Assembly: GCA_023666335.1 (NCBI GenBank)
Contig: JAMPCE010000003.1
Location: 1 to 64,000, forward strand
DNA: 64,000 nucleotides
DNA from: a bacterium
GTDB lineage: Bacteria > Bacillota > Clostridia > Lachnospirales > Lachnospiraceae
Direction: 5' to 3'
The position numbers and the translations under genes are program-made. The notes beneath the pieces were generated by a model. The model did not search any database. It was not told where the DNA came from and worked only from the letters and a program-made list of their open reading frames with translations. Shown one piece after another: positions 25,646-34,264 of this stretch (position 1 is the first letter of the stretch; each line of letters begins with the position of its first letter).

Positions 25646-26350
25646 TTATCTCCCCATGCTCTGCAGTTTTTTCCTCCCCAGACAATATTTTGAAAATGCA
25701 GTTTGAATCAAATGTCGATTTGTCACCATATGCCTGATATAACCTGGCAGTATGTCGTCAAATTTCACTTCCAATACGGATTGTTCTTTTTCCTGAATCG
25801 GATAGCGCATATAATCGCCATCCATAAAATTTGAAAAATCATTAGAAACAGAAATATTATTATCCAATGTGATGCGTATATTCGTACTTTCCTCTACATA
25901 AGCAGTACGCTCGTAATCGATAATCGCTTTCGGTTCTAACTTTCTTGTCATACACCGGATGCAAAATTTCTGTAAAAGCGGATCTTCGGTCTGCCAGAAC
26001 AACTCCTCTACAGCGCCTTCCAATATTTTCCGGTAATCTTCCGGCGTAATCAGGCAGCTTTCTTTATAGCAGAGACCTCCTGTTTTTTCTTTACATTCCA
26101 GCCGCATCATCTGATATTGCTCATTATAATATCGGATCCGATATTTAAAGCGTTTTGATACGCCTGCATCATTTTCCCGTGTGGCGCTGTCCTTATGGTC
26201 ATCGAAATACAGACTGTGGACTTCGTATTTTCCGTCATTCCCGTAAGAATCCTTATCCAGCAAAGCTGTCAGGCGGTTACTGATGATTTTGGCGTCATTG
26301 ACAGTGCAGCAGTATTTCCACTCATTTCTGCATCTTTTGATAGTATACAC
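25646..26350 (-). CDS. VTC-domain protein (polyphosphate polymerase-like), unusual start
   Basis: The protein of about 231-234 residues has the VTC fold motifs: RNEWKYCCTVNDAK near the start, YEVHSLYFDDHKD, RFKYRIRYYN, RLECKEKTGG and SVLEVKFDDILPGYI. These place basic and acidic residues in the tunnel used for polyphosphate synthesis in yeast VTC4. The start is odd. A strong GGGAGG (26355-26350) has no ATG, GTG or TTG at normal spacing in frame; the codon 8 bases away is ATC (26341), and an in-frame GTG (26350) overlaps the binding site. I give the GTG as the outer limit. It heads the VTC-DUF4956-CotH operon. Confidence 0.8.
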   Translation of the reverse strand: MYTIKRCRNEWKYCCTVNDAKIISNRLTALLDKDSYGNDGKYEVHSLYFDDHKDSATRENDAGVSKRFKYRIRYYNEQYQMMRLECKEKTGGLCYKESCLITPEDYRKILEGAVEELFWQTEDPLLQKFCIRCMTRKLEPKAIIDYERTAYVEESTNIRITLDNNISVSNDFSNFMDGDYMRYPIQEKEQSVLEVKFDDILPGYIRHMVTNRHLIQTAFSKYCLGRKKLQSMGR

Positions 26351-26377
26351 CTCCCGAAAAGCATGCTGTCTGCTACC

Positions 26378-26406
26378 ACTATAGCATAAATCACAGATCT
26401 TGGCTA
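26378..26406 (-). promoter_or_regulatory. Possible promoter of the VTC-DUF4956-CotH operon
   Basis: On the minus strand TATAGT (26383-26378) is a fair -10 box, with TAGCCA (26406-26401) 17 bp upstream as a poor -35. It gives a leader of about 30 bases. Confidence 0.35.
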
Positions 26407-26450
26407 GTGATTTATAACTGATCCCATAGAGGAGGATTAACCGGAAGTTA

Positions 26451-26479
26451 TTGACAAAGATCGAGGCAGGAAGTATACT
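26451..26479 (+). promoter_or_regulatory. Strong sigma-A promoter of the HtrA-like gene
   Basis: TTGACA (26451-26456) and TATACT (26474-26479) are 17 bp apart. It faces away from the VTC promoter and lies about 120 bases before the HtrA-like start codon. Confidence 0.8.
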
Positions 26480-26601
26480 TAATCCAATCGAGTAATCAAA
26501 AGAACCGTGCGTTCGCACATTCAGGCAGTGTCTGCCGTTTACTCAATCACAAATCACGAAAACGGCAGAGAAGAGGACTGTTTTCAGGAGCAGGAGATAC
26601 T

Positions 26602-27984
26602 ATGTCAGAACAGGAAAAAGAGCAGACCCCCGCGGGCGGGGAACCCGCCAAAGAACAGGCGCAGTACACCCCCTCCGTGCAGGCGGAGTTCATGCGGGAA
26701 AAGATCAAGCAGAAGCCGGTCAATAAAAAGAAACTTCTGCGCAGAACAGTGATCACTGCCGTGATGGCGGTGGTCTTTGGGCTGGTGGCATGTGTGACCT
26801 TTCTGATCCTTGAGCCTGTGATCAGCAACCGCCTTTATCCGGAGGAAGAGCCGAAAGAGGTGGTTTTTCCCGAGGAGACGGTGACGGAGGAAATGAAGCC
26901 GGAGGATATGCTGGTAACGGAGGCGGACGAGGAAGAAGTTCCCGAGCCTGTCGATCTGGAGATGGTGGTGGACGAGCAGATCGAGGAACTGCTGTCCCAG
27001 GTGGAATTCGGACTGGAAGAGTATCAGGGCGTCTATGACGAGCTGCGCAGACTGACGCAGGATGCGAACCGCGCGGTGGTCACGGTGGCAGGCGTTACTT
27101 CCGATGTGGACTGGTTTAACAATATCTATGAAAATGTTGCGTCGGCTTCCGGCGTTATCGTGGCGAACAATGAAAGGGCGCTGCTGATCTTAGTCAGCTC
27201 GGACAGCCTGAGCGGGGCGGACAGCATTGAAGTGACGTTCTGCGATCAGAATCAGGTGGAAGCGCAGATCGTGCAGAAAGATGAAAATACGGGGCTGGCG
27301 ATTCTCTCCGTACCCCTCTCTTCAATCGCAAAGGAGACGATGGAGGCAATCAGCATTGCGCAGCTGGGCAGCTCGAATACCTCGAAACTTTTAGGAATGC
27401 CGGTGGCAGCGCTGGGCAGCCCTCTGGGAACAGCCGGTTCCATCAGTTATGGCGTGGTGACTTCCACGGGAACTGTCATGGATATGCCGGACGCTGCGTA
27501 CAAGAGGATCACGACGGATATCTACGGCAGCAGAAATGCAACTGGCGTCCTGATCAATCTGCAAGGCTATGTGATCGGCATTATTGATAATATGAATACC
27601 AGCAACGATATGGGAAATCTTCTCACGGCGTACGGCATCACTGAGTTGAAACGGATGATCGAGCAGATGTCCAACGACAGAGAGAGAGCCTATCTTGGCG
27701 TACACGGCGCGGATGTGCCGAAAGAAGCCATAGAGGATGCGCAGATCGATACGCCGGCAGGCGCTTATATCAGAGAGATCGAGATCGATTCCCCCGCTAT
27801 GGAGGCTGGTATCCAAAGCGGCGATATCGTAGTCCGGCTGGGAGACACCGAAATTACGACATACAATGAACTGTTAAACGTATTATACAATGCAAAACCC
27901 GAGGATGTGCTGGAAGTGACCCTGATCCGGCAGGGGCATGAGATGCGCGCGGAAGTGACGCTGGGAAGCTGGCAGACGGATTAA
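26602..27984 (+). CDS. HtrA/DegP-like membrane protein with lost catalytic triad, PDZ domain retained
   Basis: The 460-residue protein has a charged cytoplasmic N-terminus, one membrane helix (about 50-72), an acidic linker, a trypsin-like domain (about 150-340) and a PDZ domain (about 370-455; AYLGVHGADVPKEA, SPAMEAGIQSGDIVVRLG). Overall layout is that of membrane HtrA. Aligned by eye to DegQ, the catalytic histidine in LTNNHV is D201 (LVSSDS), the aspartate in SDIALL is G231 (TGLAIL) and the serine in GNSGG is A313 (RNATG). All three are lost while the surrounding fold, including LINLQGYVIGI, is kept. It is probably a non-proteolytic chaperone or sensor. yhaM follows after 24 bases. Confidence 0.85.
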   Translation: MSEQEKEQTPAGGEPAKEQAQYTPSVQAEFMREKIKQKPVNKKKLLRRTVITAVMAVVFGLVACVTFLILEPVISNRLYPEEEPKEVVFPEETVTEEMKPEDMLVTEADEEEVPEPVDLEMVVDEQIEELLSQVEFGLEEYQGVYDELRRLTQDANRAVVTVAGVTSDVDWFNNIYENVASASGVIVANNERALLILVSSDSLSGADSIEVTFCDQNQVEAQIVQKDENTGLAILSVPLSSIAKETMEAISIAQLGSSNTSKLLGMPVAALGSPLGTAGSISYGVVTSTGTVMDMPDAAYKRITTDIYGSRNATGVLINLQGYVIGIIDNMNTSNDMGNLLTAYGITELKRMIEQMSNDRERAYLGVHGADVPKEAIEDAQIDTPAGAYIREIEIDSPAMEAGIQSGDIVVRLGDTEITTYNELLNVLYNAKPEDVLEVTLIRQGHEMRAEVTLGSWQTD

Positions 27985-28008
27985 CACAGGAAAGGATGGA
28001 CCAAAAGA

Positions 28009-28953
28009 ATGAAATATATCAGGGACTACAAGGAAAGCGACAGGATGTCGGATATCTATCTGTGCAAACATAAACAGTCGGCGGTGACGAAAAACGGAAA
28101 GCCCTATGACAATGTGATCCTGCAGGATAAGACCGGCACGATCGACGCAAAGATCTGGGATCCGAACAGCGCGGGCATTGAGGATTTCGACAGTCTGGAC
28201 TACATAGAGGTCTACGGCGATGTGACGAGCTTTCAGGGAGCGTTACAGGTCAATGTGAAGCGTGTCCGCAAATGCAGGGAGGGTGAATACGATCCGGCGG
28301 AGTATCTTCCCGTCAGCAGATTTGATATGCAAAAGATGACGGAAGAGCTTTTCGGTTTTATCGACAGCGTTCAAAATACCTGTCTGCATGAACTGCTGGA
28401 ATTGTTTTTCAAAAAGGACGCCGCCTTTCTCAAGGCATTTCAGCAGTCCTCCGCGGCGAAGACGGTACACCACGGATTTGTGGGCGGTCTATTGCAGCAT
28501 ACCCTGGCAGTCGCAAAACTCTGCGATTATTTCTGTACGCAGTACCCGATCCTGAATCGGGATCTTCTCATGACGGCGGCGATCTGCCACGATATCGGAA
28601 AAGTGAAAGAACTGTCCCTTTTCCCGGTGAACGATTACACGGACGACGGACAGTTTCTCGGGCACATCGTGATCGGCAGCGAGATGATTGCGGAGAAAGT
28701 CAGAGAGATCAAGGACTTTCCGGAACTGCTTGCAGGTGAACTCAAACACTGTATTCTCTCCCATCACGGGGAATTTGAGTTCGGCTCGCCGAAGAAGCCC
28801 GCGATCGTGGAGGCGGTCGCCTTGAATTTTGCGGATAACGTGGATGCGAAGATGGAGACGTTTACGGAGATTCTGGAGAATACGACCGGGCAGGGATGGC
28901 TTGGATATAACAGACTGTTCGAGTCCAATCTGCGCGGGACGATCGTGGAGTAG
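28009..28953 (+). CDS. yhaM: 3'-5' exoribonuclease YhaM family
   Basis: The 314-residue protein has an N-terminal OB-fold nucleic-acid-binding domain (VILQDKTGTIDAKIW) and a C-terminal HD domain with HHGFVGGLLQHTLAVAKL, the HD pair in AAICHDIGKVKEL and HHGEFEFGSPKKP. YhaM in Gram-positive bacteria trims a few nucleotides from RNA 3' ends in a metal-dependent way. Domain order and length match. It follows the HtrA-like gene closely and is probably co-transcribed with it from the strong upstream promoter. The AT-rich glycosyltransferase gene starts 50 bases downstream, marking a sharp change in base composition. Confidence 0.92.
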   Translation: MKYIRDYKESDRMSDIYLCKHKQSAVTKNGKPYDNVILQDKTGTIDAKIWDPNSAGIEDFDSLDYIEVYGDVTSFQGALQVNVKRVRKCREGEYDPAEYLPVSRFDMQKMTEELFGFIDSVQNTCLHELLELFFKKDAAFLKAFQQSSAAKTVHHGFVGGLLQHTLAVAKLCDYFCTQYPILNRDLLMTAAICHDIGKVKELSLFPVNDYTDDGQFLGHIVIGSEMIAEKVREIKDFPELLAGELKHCILSHHGEFEFGSPKKPAIVEAVALNFADNVDAKMETFTEILENTTGQGWLGYNRLFESNLRGTIVE

Positions 28954-29003
28954 CTTTAGAGAAGATTGTGGTTGTAATTTTTTGAAATCGAGAAAGGAGA
29001 AAA

Positions 29004-30549
29004 ATGGAGATGGCTGAGAAATGGAATAAATTATGGGGTAAAGCAACCGAATCATTAGACAGGCATTATAAATTGTCTGTTTTAATGACTCTTATTGCAT
29101 ATTATGCAACTAATGTAACTGCGGGATTTATAAAAGGTGGTAGGTGGGATTTATATCAGCATATAGCAACTGCCGATAGGTTTCTGAATGGACAAGGGTT
29201 TTATTATTCTACTACTGAGGCATCATCTCCATATTTTCCGGGAGTGGCTTTTTTGACCATTTTTATAGGGGGGGGGGTGGAAGACGCTATATCCTTGGAG
29301 AGATTTTATTTTACTGGCTATTGCTTCTCTGATAGGAACGATATTTTTTTATGCGTTAATTAAGTTAGGTGAGATTTTTTCTGGTAATAGATGGATTTCA
29401 TTAATGGTCACATCGGGTTTGCTGTTTATGGGATTTGACCGCTATAAAGTATACATGAATGAGTTTAAGGCAGATTCGGCAGTCTTGCTTATCGGCATAG
29501 TCATATCCTGCTTTATTGAAAAATTTGAAAAGGATAAGAAAAAAATAAATAGTAAGTATTTATTACTGTTATTTGTATTAGCCCTTGTGATGGATATTAC
29601 AAAACAGCAAGCTTTATATATAGATGCGGCTTTGGGTTTATACTTATTATTTACAAAAAAATTTATAGTAAGTGAAAAGATAAAGATTTTGGGGAGTTTA
29701 GTGTCGGCAGGCATAGTAGATTTGTTTATTATTTTTTCAATTCCAAATATACAGATACAAACGATACAGAACTTAAAAGATATGCCGTATTGGGGCATAA
29801 AAGATATCATTGGACAAATGGGAGCTGTATTTTTGGGTCATAAATTATTTTTTGCATTGTTGATTGTTTTTGTTGTATTCTGGCTTTGTAAAAAAATGAC
29901 ATTATCGGGATTGGCTGTCAAATGGTTAATAATTTCGGTTCTTTTTGGGTGTGCACAGGTAGCGGGTGGATGGAAAATCGGTGGAAATGCAGGAAATTAT
30001 GAAGTGGGTATGGTTGCATTTTTGCCGTTTGCAGTTATGGCTGTAGAATATTTCTTTTCCACTTATATAATCGAATCGAAAAAGCAGAATGTAATTGCGG
30101 TTGGTAATATCGCGTTGATTTTGTGCACAGCGACCTGTTTATATAGTGTCCGATCGCAGGTTCCTACAGTTTTTGAAAAATATCAAACAGATAAGGAGGT
30201 GTCAAAATATCTATCTGATAAATTTGGTGGGGAAACTATCATGTATTATTCGGATCAATATATGCAGTTGGCTCGAAGTACAGTGACGCCCGGAATGGAT
30301 GTTTTCTCTATACCGAGATATATGGAAGAATATTGGGATACAACGGCAGAAGCTATTCAGAATCAGACCTATAAATATTTATATATCAATAGAAAGAGTT
30401 TTTTGAAATGGGATGCCAATAATAGAAAATATTTTCATTATGAAAGTAATGTAGCAGAACTTTTAGATGAATATTACATACTTATAGAAGAACCGGATAT
30501 GCCGGAAAGTTTGCAAGGGCAATTATATGTTGCTAAGGAGTTAAAGTAG
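29004..30549 (+). CDS. GT-C-type membrane glycosyltransferase-like protein, frameshifted at a G10 tract
   Basis: Two frames together encode one membrane protein of about 515 residues. The first (29004-29363) has a helix and an outer loop with DLYQHIATADRFLNGQGFYYS and SSPYFPG, which resembles the first loop of GT-C glycosyltransferases. It leaves frame at a run of ten G (29268-29277). Read with nine G it continues as IGGGWKTLYPW and on through the frame open to 30549, which has about eight more helices and a C-terminal soluble part. The gene is far more AT-rich than its neighbours and is probably acquired. AGGAG precedes the ATG. Likely role: transfer of a sugar from a lipid carrier to an outside acceptor. 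It is off in this sequence unless slippage corrects it. Confidence 0.75.
29268..29277 (+). repeat. G10 homopolymer tract inside the glycosyltransferase-like gene
   Basis: Ten consecutive G in an AT-rich gene. Nine would keep the frame open across the whole gene. Such tracts vary in length by slippage in contingency genes; an assembly error is the alternative. Confidence 0.9.
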
Positions 30550-30550
30550 T

Positions 30551-32149
30551 ATGGAATATCAAAAAAATGATATTGTGGCAGTTACCATAGAAGACATGGG
30601 GATCAACGGCGAAGGGATCGGCAGGGCGGACGGCTATACCCTGTTTATCAAAGACGCCGTGATCGGAGATGTTGTCGAGGCGCGTATTACCAAATGCAAA
30701 AAAAATTACGGATATGCAAAAGTAGAGAAGGTGGTGACGCCTTCTCCTTTTCGTGTGGAGCCGAAATGTCCTTTTCACAGACAATGCGGCGGCTGCCAGA
30801 TTCAGGCGATGCAGTACGAAAAGCAGCTTGCCTATAAAGAGAATAAGGTGCGCAGCCACTTGCAGCGGATCGGCGGTTTTTCGCCGGAGCAGATCGATGC
30901 GGTCATGGAGCCGATCGTCGGCATGGAGGAACCGTGGCATTACCGCAATAAGGCGCAGTATCCCGTGGGCTATGACAGAGACGGCAAATTAGTGGCTGGT
31001 TTTTATGCGGGCAGGACGCATACGATCATCGCCAATACGGATTGCCCGCTGGGGCCGCCTGAAAATCAGGCGATCCTGGAAGCGGTTCTCGCTTATATGA
31101 AAGAGAACGACGTGAGCGCTTACCGCGAGACGACGGGGGAGGGCTTGGTGCGCCATGTATTGATCCGCACGGGCTTTGCGACAGGGGAGATCATGGTGTG
31201 TCTGGTCATCAACGGGAAGCGCCTGCCGGCGGAAGAGCGGTTGGTGGAAAAGCTGACCGGGCTGCGGCTGGAGGAGGAGAATTTTGGCGGAACGGCGGCA
31301 GACCGAGGAGAGCAGATTGCGAAGCCGCGAAAAGAGAAGGCGCTGTGCAAAAGGATTGCCAGCATTGCCGTGAGTATCAATACGGAAAATACAAATGTAA
31401 TTATGGGAAAGGAGATTCGGGTGCTCTGGGGCAGCGGGCAGATCAGGGACAGCCTCAGAGTGTTAGAACTGCAGGATTTTGATGACGACGCCCGCAGGGA
31501 GAATTGCGAAAGCATCACTTTCTCGATATCGCCCCTGTCCTTTTATCAGGTAAATCCCCGTCAGACGGAAAAGCTGTACGGTCTTGCGCTCGAATATGCG
31601 GGACTGACGGGGGAGGAGACCGTGTGGGATCTGTACTGCGGCATCGGCACGATCTCTCTTTTTATGGCAAAACGGGCGAAGAAAGTCTGCGGCGTGGAGA
31701 TCGTGCCGCAAGCCATTGAGGACGCAAGGGAGAACGCCCGCAGGAACTGTATCACCAATGCGGAATTTTTCGTGGGAAAGGCGGAGGAAGTGCTGCCGGC
31801 GTTTTATCACGGGAACGGTAAACTTGCCGGTTCGGAAACCGGAGAAGGAAGTAGCAAAGAGAGCGTTGAACAGGACGCGGGCGGAAAAATATCGGAGAAT
31901 GAACGGATGCGGCATCCGGAGGTGATTGTGGTCGATCCGCCCCGGAAAGGCTGCGATGAAAAGTGTTTGAATACCATGCTCGCGATGCAGCCCGAGCGGA
32001 TCGTGTATGTGAGCTGCGATCCGGCGACGCTGGCGCGGGATTTGAAAGTGCTGTGCGGGGGCGGGTATGAGATCAGGAGAGTGCGGGCGGTGGATCAGTT
32101 TGGGCATACGGGGCATGTGGAGGCGGTGTGTTTATTGAGCAATATCTAA
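30551..32149 (+). CDS. rlmD: 23S rRNA (uracil-C5)-methyltransferase, RlmD/RlmCD type
   Basis: The 532-residue enzyme has a TRAM domain (about 5-62), a four-cysteine iron-sulfur cluster region (CPFHRQCGGCQIQ with a later Cys in NTDCPLG) and a Rossmann methyltransferase domain with DLYCGIGTISLFMA, VVDPPRKGCDEK and the catalytic VSCDPATLARDL. It methylates C5 of uracil in 23S rRNA using SAM. A low-complexity insert (about residues 418-448) between the SAM-binding motifs makes it longer than usual. The start is one base after the stop of the glycosyltransferase-like gene, whose end supplies the AAGGAG site, so the two are now read together despite different base composition. Confidence 0.93.
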   Translation: MEYQKNDIVAVTIEDMGINGEGIGRADGYTLFIKDAVIGDVVEARITKCKKNYGYAKVEKVVTPSPFRVEPKCPFHRQCGGCQIQAMQYEKQLAYKENKVRSHLQRIGGFSPEQIDAVMEPIVGMEEPWHYRNKAQYPVGYDRDGKLVAGFYAGRTHTIIANTDCPLGPPENQAILEAVLAYMKENDVSAYRETTGEGLVRHVLIRTGFATGEIMVCLVINGKRLPAEERLVEKLTGLRLEEENFGGTAADRGEQIAKPRKEKALCKRIASIAVSINTENTNVIMGKEIRVLWGSGQIRDSLRVLELQDFDDDARRENCESITFSISPLSFYQVNPRQTEKLYGLALEYAGLTGEETVWDLYCGIGTISLFMAKRAKKVCGVEIVPQAIEDARENARRNCITNAEFFVGKAEEVLPAFYHGNGKLAGSETGEGSSKESVEQDAGGKISENERMRHPEVIVVDPPRKGCDEKCLNTMLAMQPERIVYVSCDPATLARDLKVLCGGGYEIRRVRAVDQFGHTGHVEAVCLLSNI

Positions 32150-32158
32150 AAGGATCGG

Positions 32159-32207
32159 TTGAAAAGTTATTCTATTTGTGCTATTATAAATTTACCTGAA
32201 AGGTAAA
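32159..32207 (+). promoter_or_regulatory. Promoter and palindromic operator of the toxin-antitoxin pair
   Basis: TTGAAA (32159-32164) and TATTAT (32182-32187) are 17 bp apart. A perfect inverted repeat, TTTACCT (32191-32197) and AGGTAAA (32201-32207) with a 3-base centre, sits at the transcription start. This is the expected place for repression by the HigA-type antitoxin. Confidence 0.7.
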
Positions 32208-32227
32208 CCCGCAAAAGGGGTGACGGA

Positions 32228-32524
32228 TTGGATATCACGTACAAAAATAAGAAGATTGAAAAAATCTGTACGGATGCCAAAACTGCGGAAAAAACTTACG
32301 GCAAAGAAATGGCTGAAAAGATACACCAGCGTATAGATGAAATTACAGCGACCGATACTGTGGAAATGATGATACGGTATCACATTGGACGATGTCATTC
32401 ATTATCGCAGAACAGGAAAGGACAATACGCAATGGATTTGGTTCATCCGTACAGATTGGTATTTGAAAAGAATGGCAATGAAATTCAAATAGCAAATATT
32501 TTAGAAATTGTCGATTATCATTAA
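32228..32524 (+). CDS. HigB/RelE-family toxin
   Basis: The 98-residue protein matches the small HigB group of RelE-fold toxins: a basic N-terminus (YKNKKIEKICTDAKTAEKTYG), HSLSQNRKGQYAMDLVHPYRLVFE in the middle and a final IANILEIVDYH. These toxins cut mRNA on the ribosome. Translation starts with TTG at 32228, with AGGGG upstream; a rare start codon may hold toxin levels down. The toxin precedes its antitoxin, as is usual for hig loci. Substrate and toxicity are inferred from the family. Confidence 0.85.
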   Translation: MDITYKNKKIEKICTDAKTAEKTYGKEMAEKIHQRIDEITATDTVEMMIRYHIGRCHSLSQNRKGQYAMDLVHPYRLVFEKNGNEIQIANILEIVDYH

Positions 32525-32556
32525 AAATCAAGATGACAGGGCAAGGAGGTAGCATT

Positions 32557-33609
32557 ATGGTGAGAAGTCGCAGTTACATTGCAACGCCGCCCGGTGTGAC
32601 AATAAAAGAGCAGTTGAATGACAGGGATATGAGTCAGAAAGAGTTTGCGGCTAGGATGGATATGTCTGAAAAGCATATCAGCAGACTGATTAATGGAGAT
32701 GTGCAGCTCACTCCCGAAATGGCTGTCAGGTTAGAGATGGTTCTTGGAGTCCCGGCCGGATTCTGGAATAATCTTGAAGCAATTTACAGAGAGAAGATCA
32801 TTAAGGCAGAAGCAGAAAATGCAATGGATACCGATGTTGAACTGGCCAAACAAATTCCTTATAGTGAAATGGCAAAGTTTGGATGGGTTCCGGAAACTAA
32901 GGATACGAAAGAAAAGGTGATATACCTGAGAAAATACTTTGAGGTTGTCGAACTTTCGATTCTTGCTAACGTACAGATTACCAGAATAGCTTGTAGACGA
33001 CTGGCTATAACAGAAAAGAGCGATCTTGCTTTGATGGCATGGGCTCAGGAAGCAAAGATTAAGGCTCGTGACATTCAAACGTCACTGATTAGCATTAAAG
33101 AGTTAATAGCGGCTATGCCTGAACTTCGCAAGATGACTTTGCTAAAGCCGCAGGAATTTTGTCCGCAGATAAAAAAGAGTCTCGCTGATTGTGGAATTGC
33201 ATTAGTGTTTCTTCCTCATTTGAAAGGATCATTCTTGCAAGGAGCTTCATTCCCGGATGGAAATAAAATTGTAGTTGGCTTGACTGCTAGGGGAAAAGAT
33301 GCAGATAAATTTTGGTTCAGTTTGTTTCATGAACTTGCGCATATTGTTCTTGGTCATGTGGGTCAGCCGAATGGAACCACGGAGGAAGATGAAAAAGCGG
33401 CGGACGCATGGTCGGAAGAAACTCTGATTGCAGCAGATGATTTTGAGTCCTTTAGAAGAAAAGGAGATTATTCTGAAAAAAGTGTAATTTGTTTTGCCAG
33501 AGAACAGGGAATTGCGCCTGGAATCGTGGTCGGAAGAATGCAGATGGAAGGATTGATCAAATATAATATGTTGAATCATTTGAAAGCAAAGTATGAAATT
33601 GTTATGTAG
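32557..33609 (+). CDS. HigA-type antitoxin fused to an ImmA/IrrE metallopeptidase domain
   Basis: The 350-residue protein combines an N-terminal HigA-like helix-turn-helix (PPGVTIKEQLNDRDMSQKEFAARM ... ISRLINGDVQLTPEMAVRLE) with a C-terminal ImmA/IrrE domain carrying HELAH at residues 258-262 and a downstream DEKAADAWSEE. The first part should neutralise the toxin and bind the palindrome at 32191-32207. The second resembles proteases that cleave repressors. AAGGAGG lies ahead of the ATG at 32557; a longer frame begins at 32533 without a site. The antitoxin is much longer than the usual 100 residues, which may give the locus a self-controlled switch. Confidence 0.87.
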   Translation: MVRSRSYIATPPGVTIKEQLNDRDMSQKEFAARMDMSEKHISRLINGDVQLTPEMAVRLEMVLGVPAGFWNNLEAIYREKIIKAEAENAMDTDVELAKQIPYSEMAKFGWVPETKDTKEKVIYLRKYFEVVELSILANVQITRIACRRLAITEKSDLALMAWAQEAKIKARDIQTSLISIKELIAAMPELRKMTLLKPQEFCPQIKKSLADCGIALVFLPHLKGSFLQGASFPDGNKIVVGLTARGKDADKFWFSLFHELAHIVLGHVGQPNGTTEEDEKAADAWSEETLIAADDFESFRRKGDYSEKSVICFAREQGIAPGIVVGRMQMEGLIKYNMLNHLKAKYEIVM

Positions 33610-33751
33610 GAATCGGGTTTATCAATATATAGAGATTATGTAAAGAACATGATTCGTTTATTAAATTGAAGTCAGTCAAAAGCTCATTAAAACACGATTT
33701 TCATTTTTGGGGATGATGCTGCTAAAATGCGATATAGAAAGGAAAGAATAA

Positions 33752-34165
33752 ATGAATTTTTTTGAAAGATGTAATGAGTTATTTCAAAGAATGTCAGATG
33801 CAAAGGATTTGGAAAAAGATGTTGAGGATTATAATAGACAGCAATATTACATGACTAATTTTTATTGTGTCGATAGAAAAATCATAGAGGAGTTTATTAA
33901 AGATGTTCGTTCTGGCAATGTTATATTTTCTATGATTCAACAAGTTGCGCGTACTGTTATAATTGGACCGTTAAAACGGCTGGATGAATTGTCATTGATA
34001 GAGTTATATAATGAATTGGTAGCGGAAAGATATAATATTGTGCTAAAAGGGGCTTATGATGCTATAAAGCTGTTAAATGAAGTAACGCCTGAACAGGATA
34101 ATGAGCTTCAAAACAAATTTGCCAGAGAAGATATGACGATATTTATACAATACAAATGTAAGTGA
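33752..34165 (+). CDS. Hypothetical protein, 137 residues
   Basis: I do not recognise this protein. It is helical and charged, with no membrane segment or signal peptide. AAAGGA precedes the ATG. It is as AT-rich as its neighbours and lies between the HigBA-like pair and the truncated hsdR gene, so it probably belongs to the same acquired island. A regulatory or antirestriction role is possible but nothing in the sequence shows it. Confidence 0.6.
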   Translation: MNFFERCNELFQRMSDAKDLEKDVEDYNRQQYYMTNFYCVDRKIIEEFIKDVRSGNVIFSMIQQVARTVIIGPLKRLDELSLIELYNELVAERYNIVLKGAYDAIKLLNEVTPEQDNELQNKFAREDMTIFIQYKCK

Positions 34166-34264
34166 CCTTCTAAATATATGAAAAACAGAAAAATATGAAA
34201 AGATTAAAGTTTTGAAAAGAGTGCGCGAAATAAAAAACAATAGAAAAATTGAAGGAGACAGATT

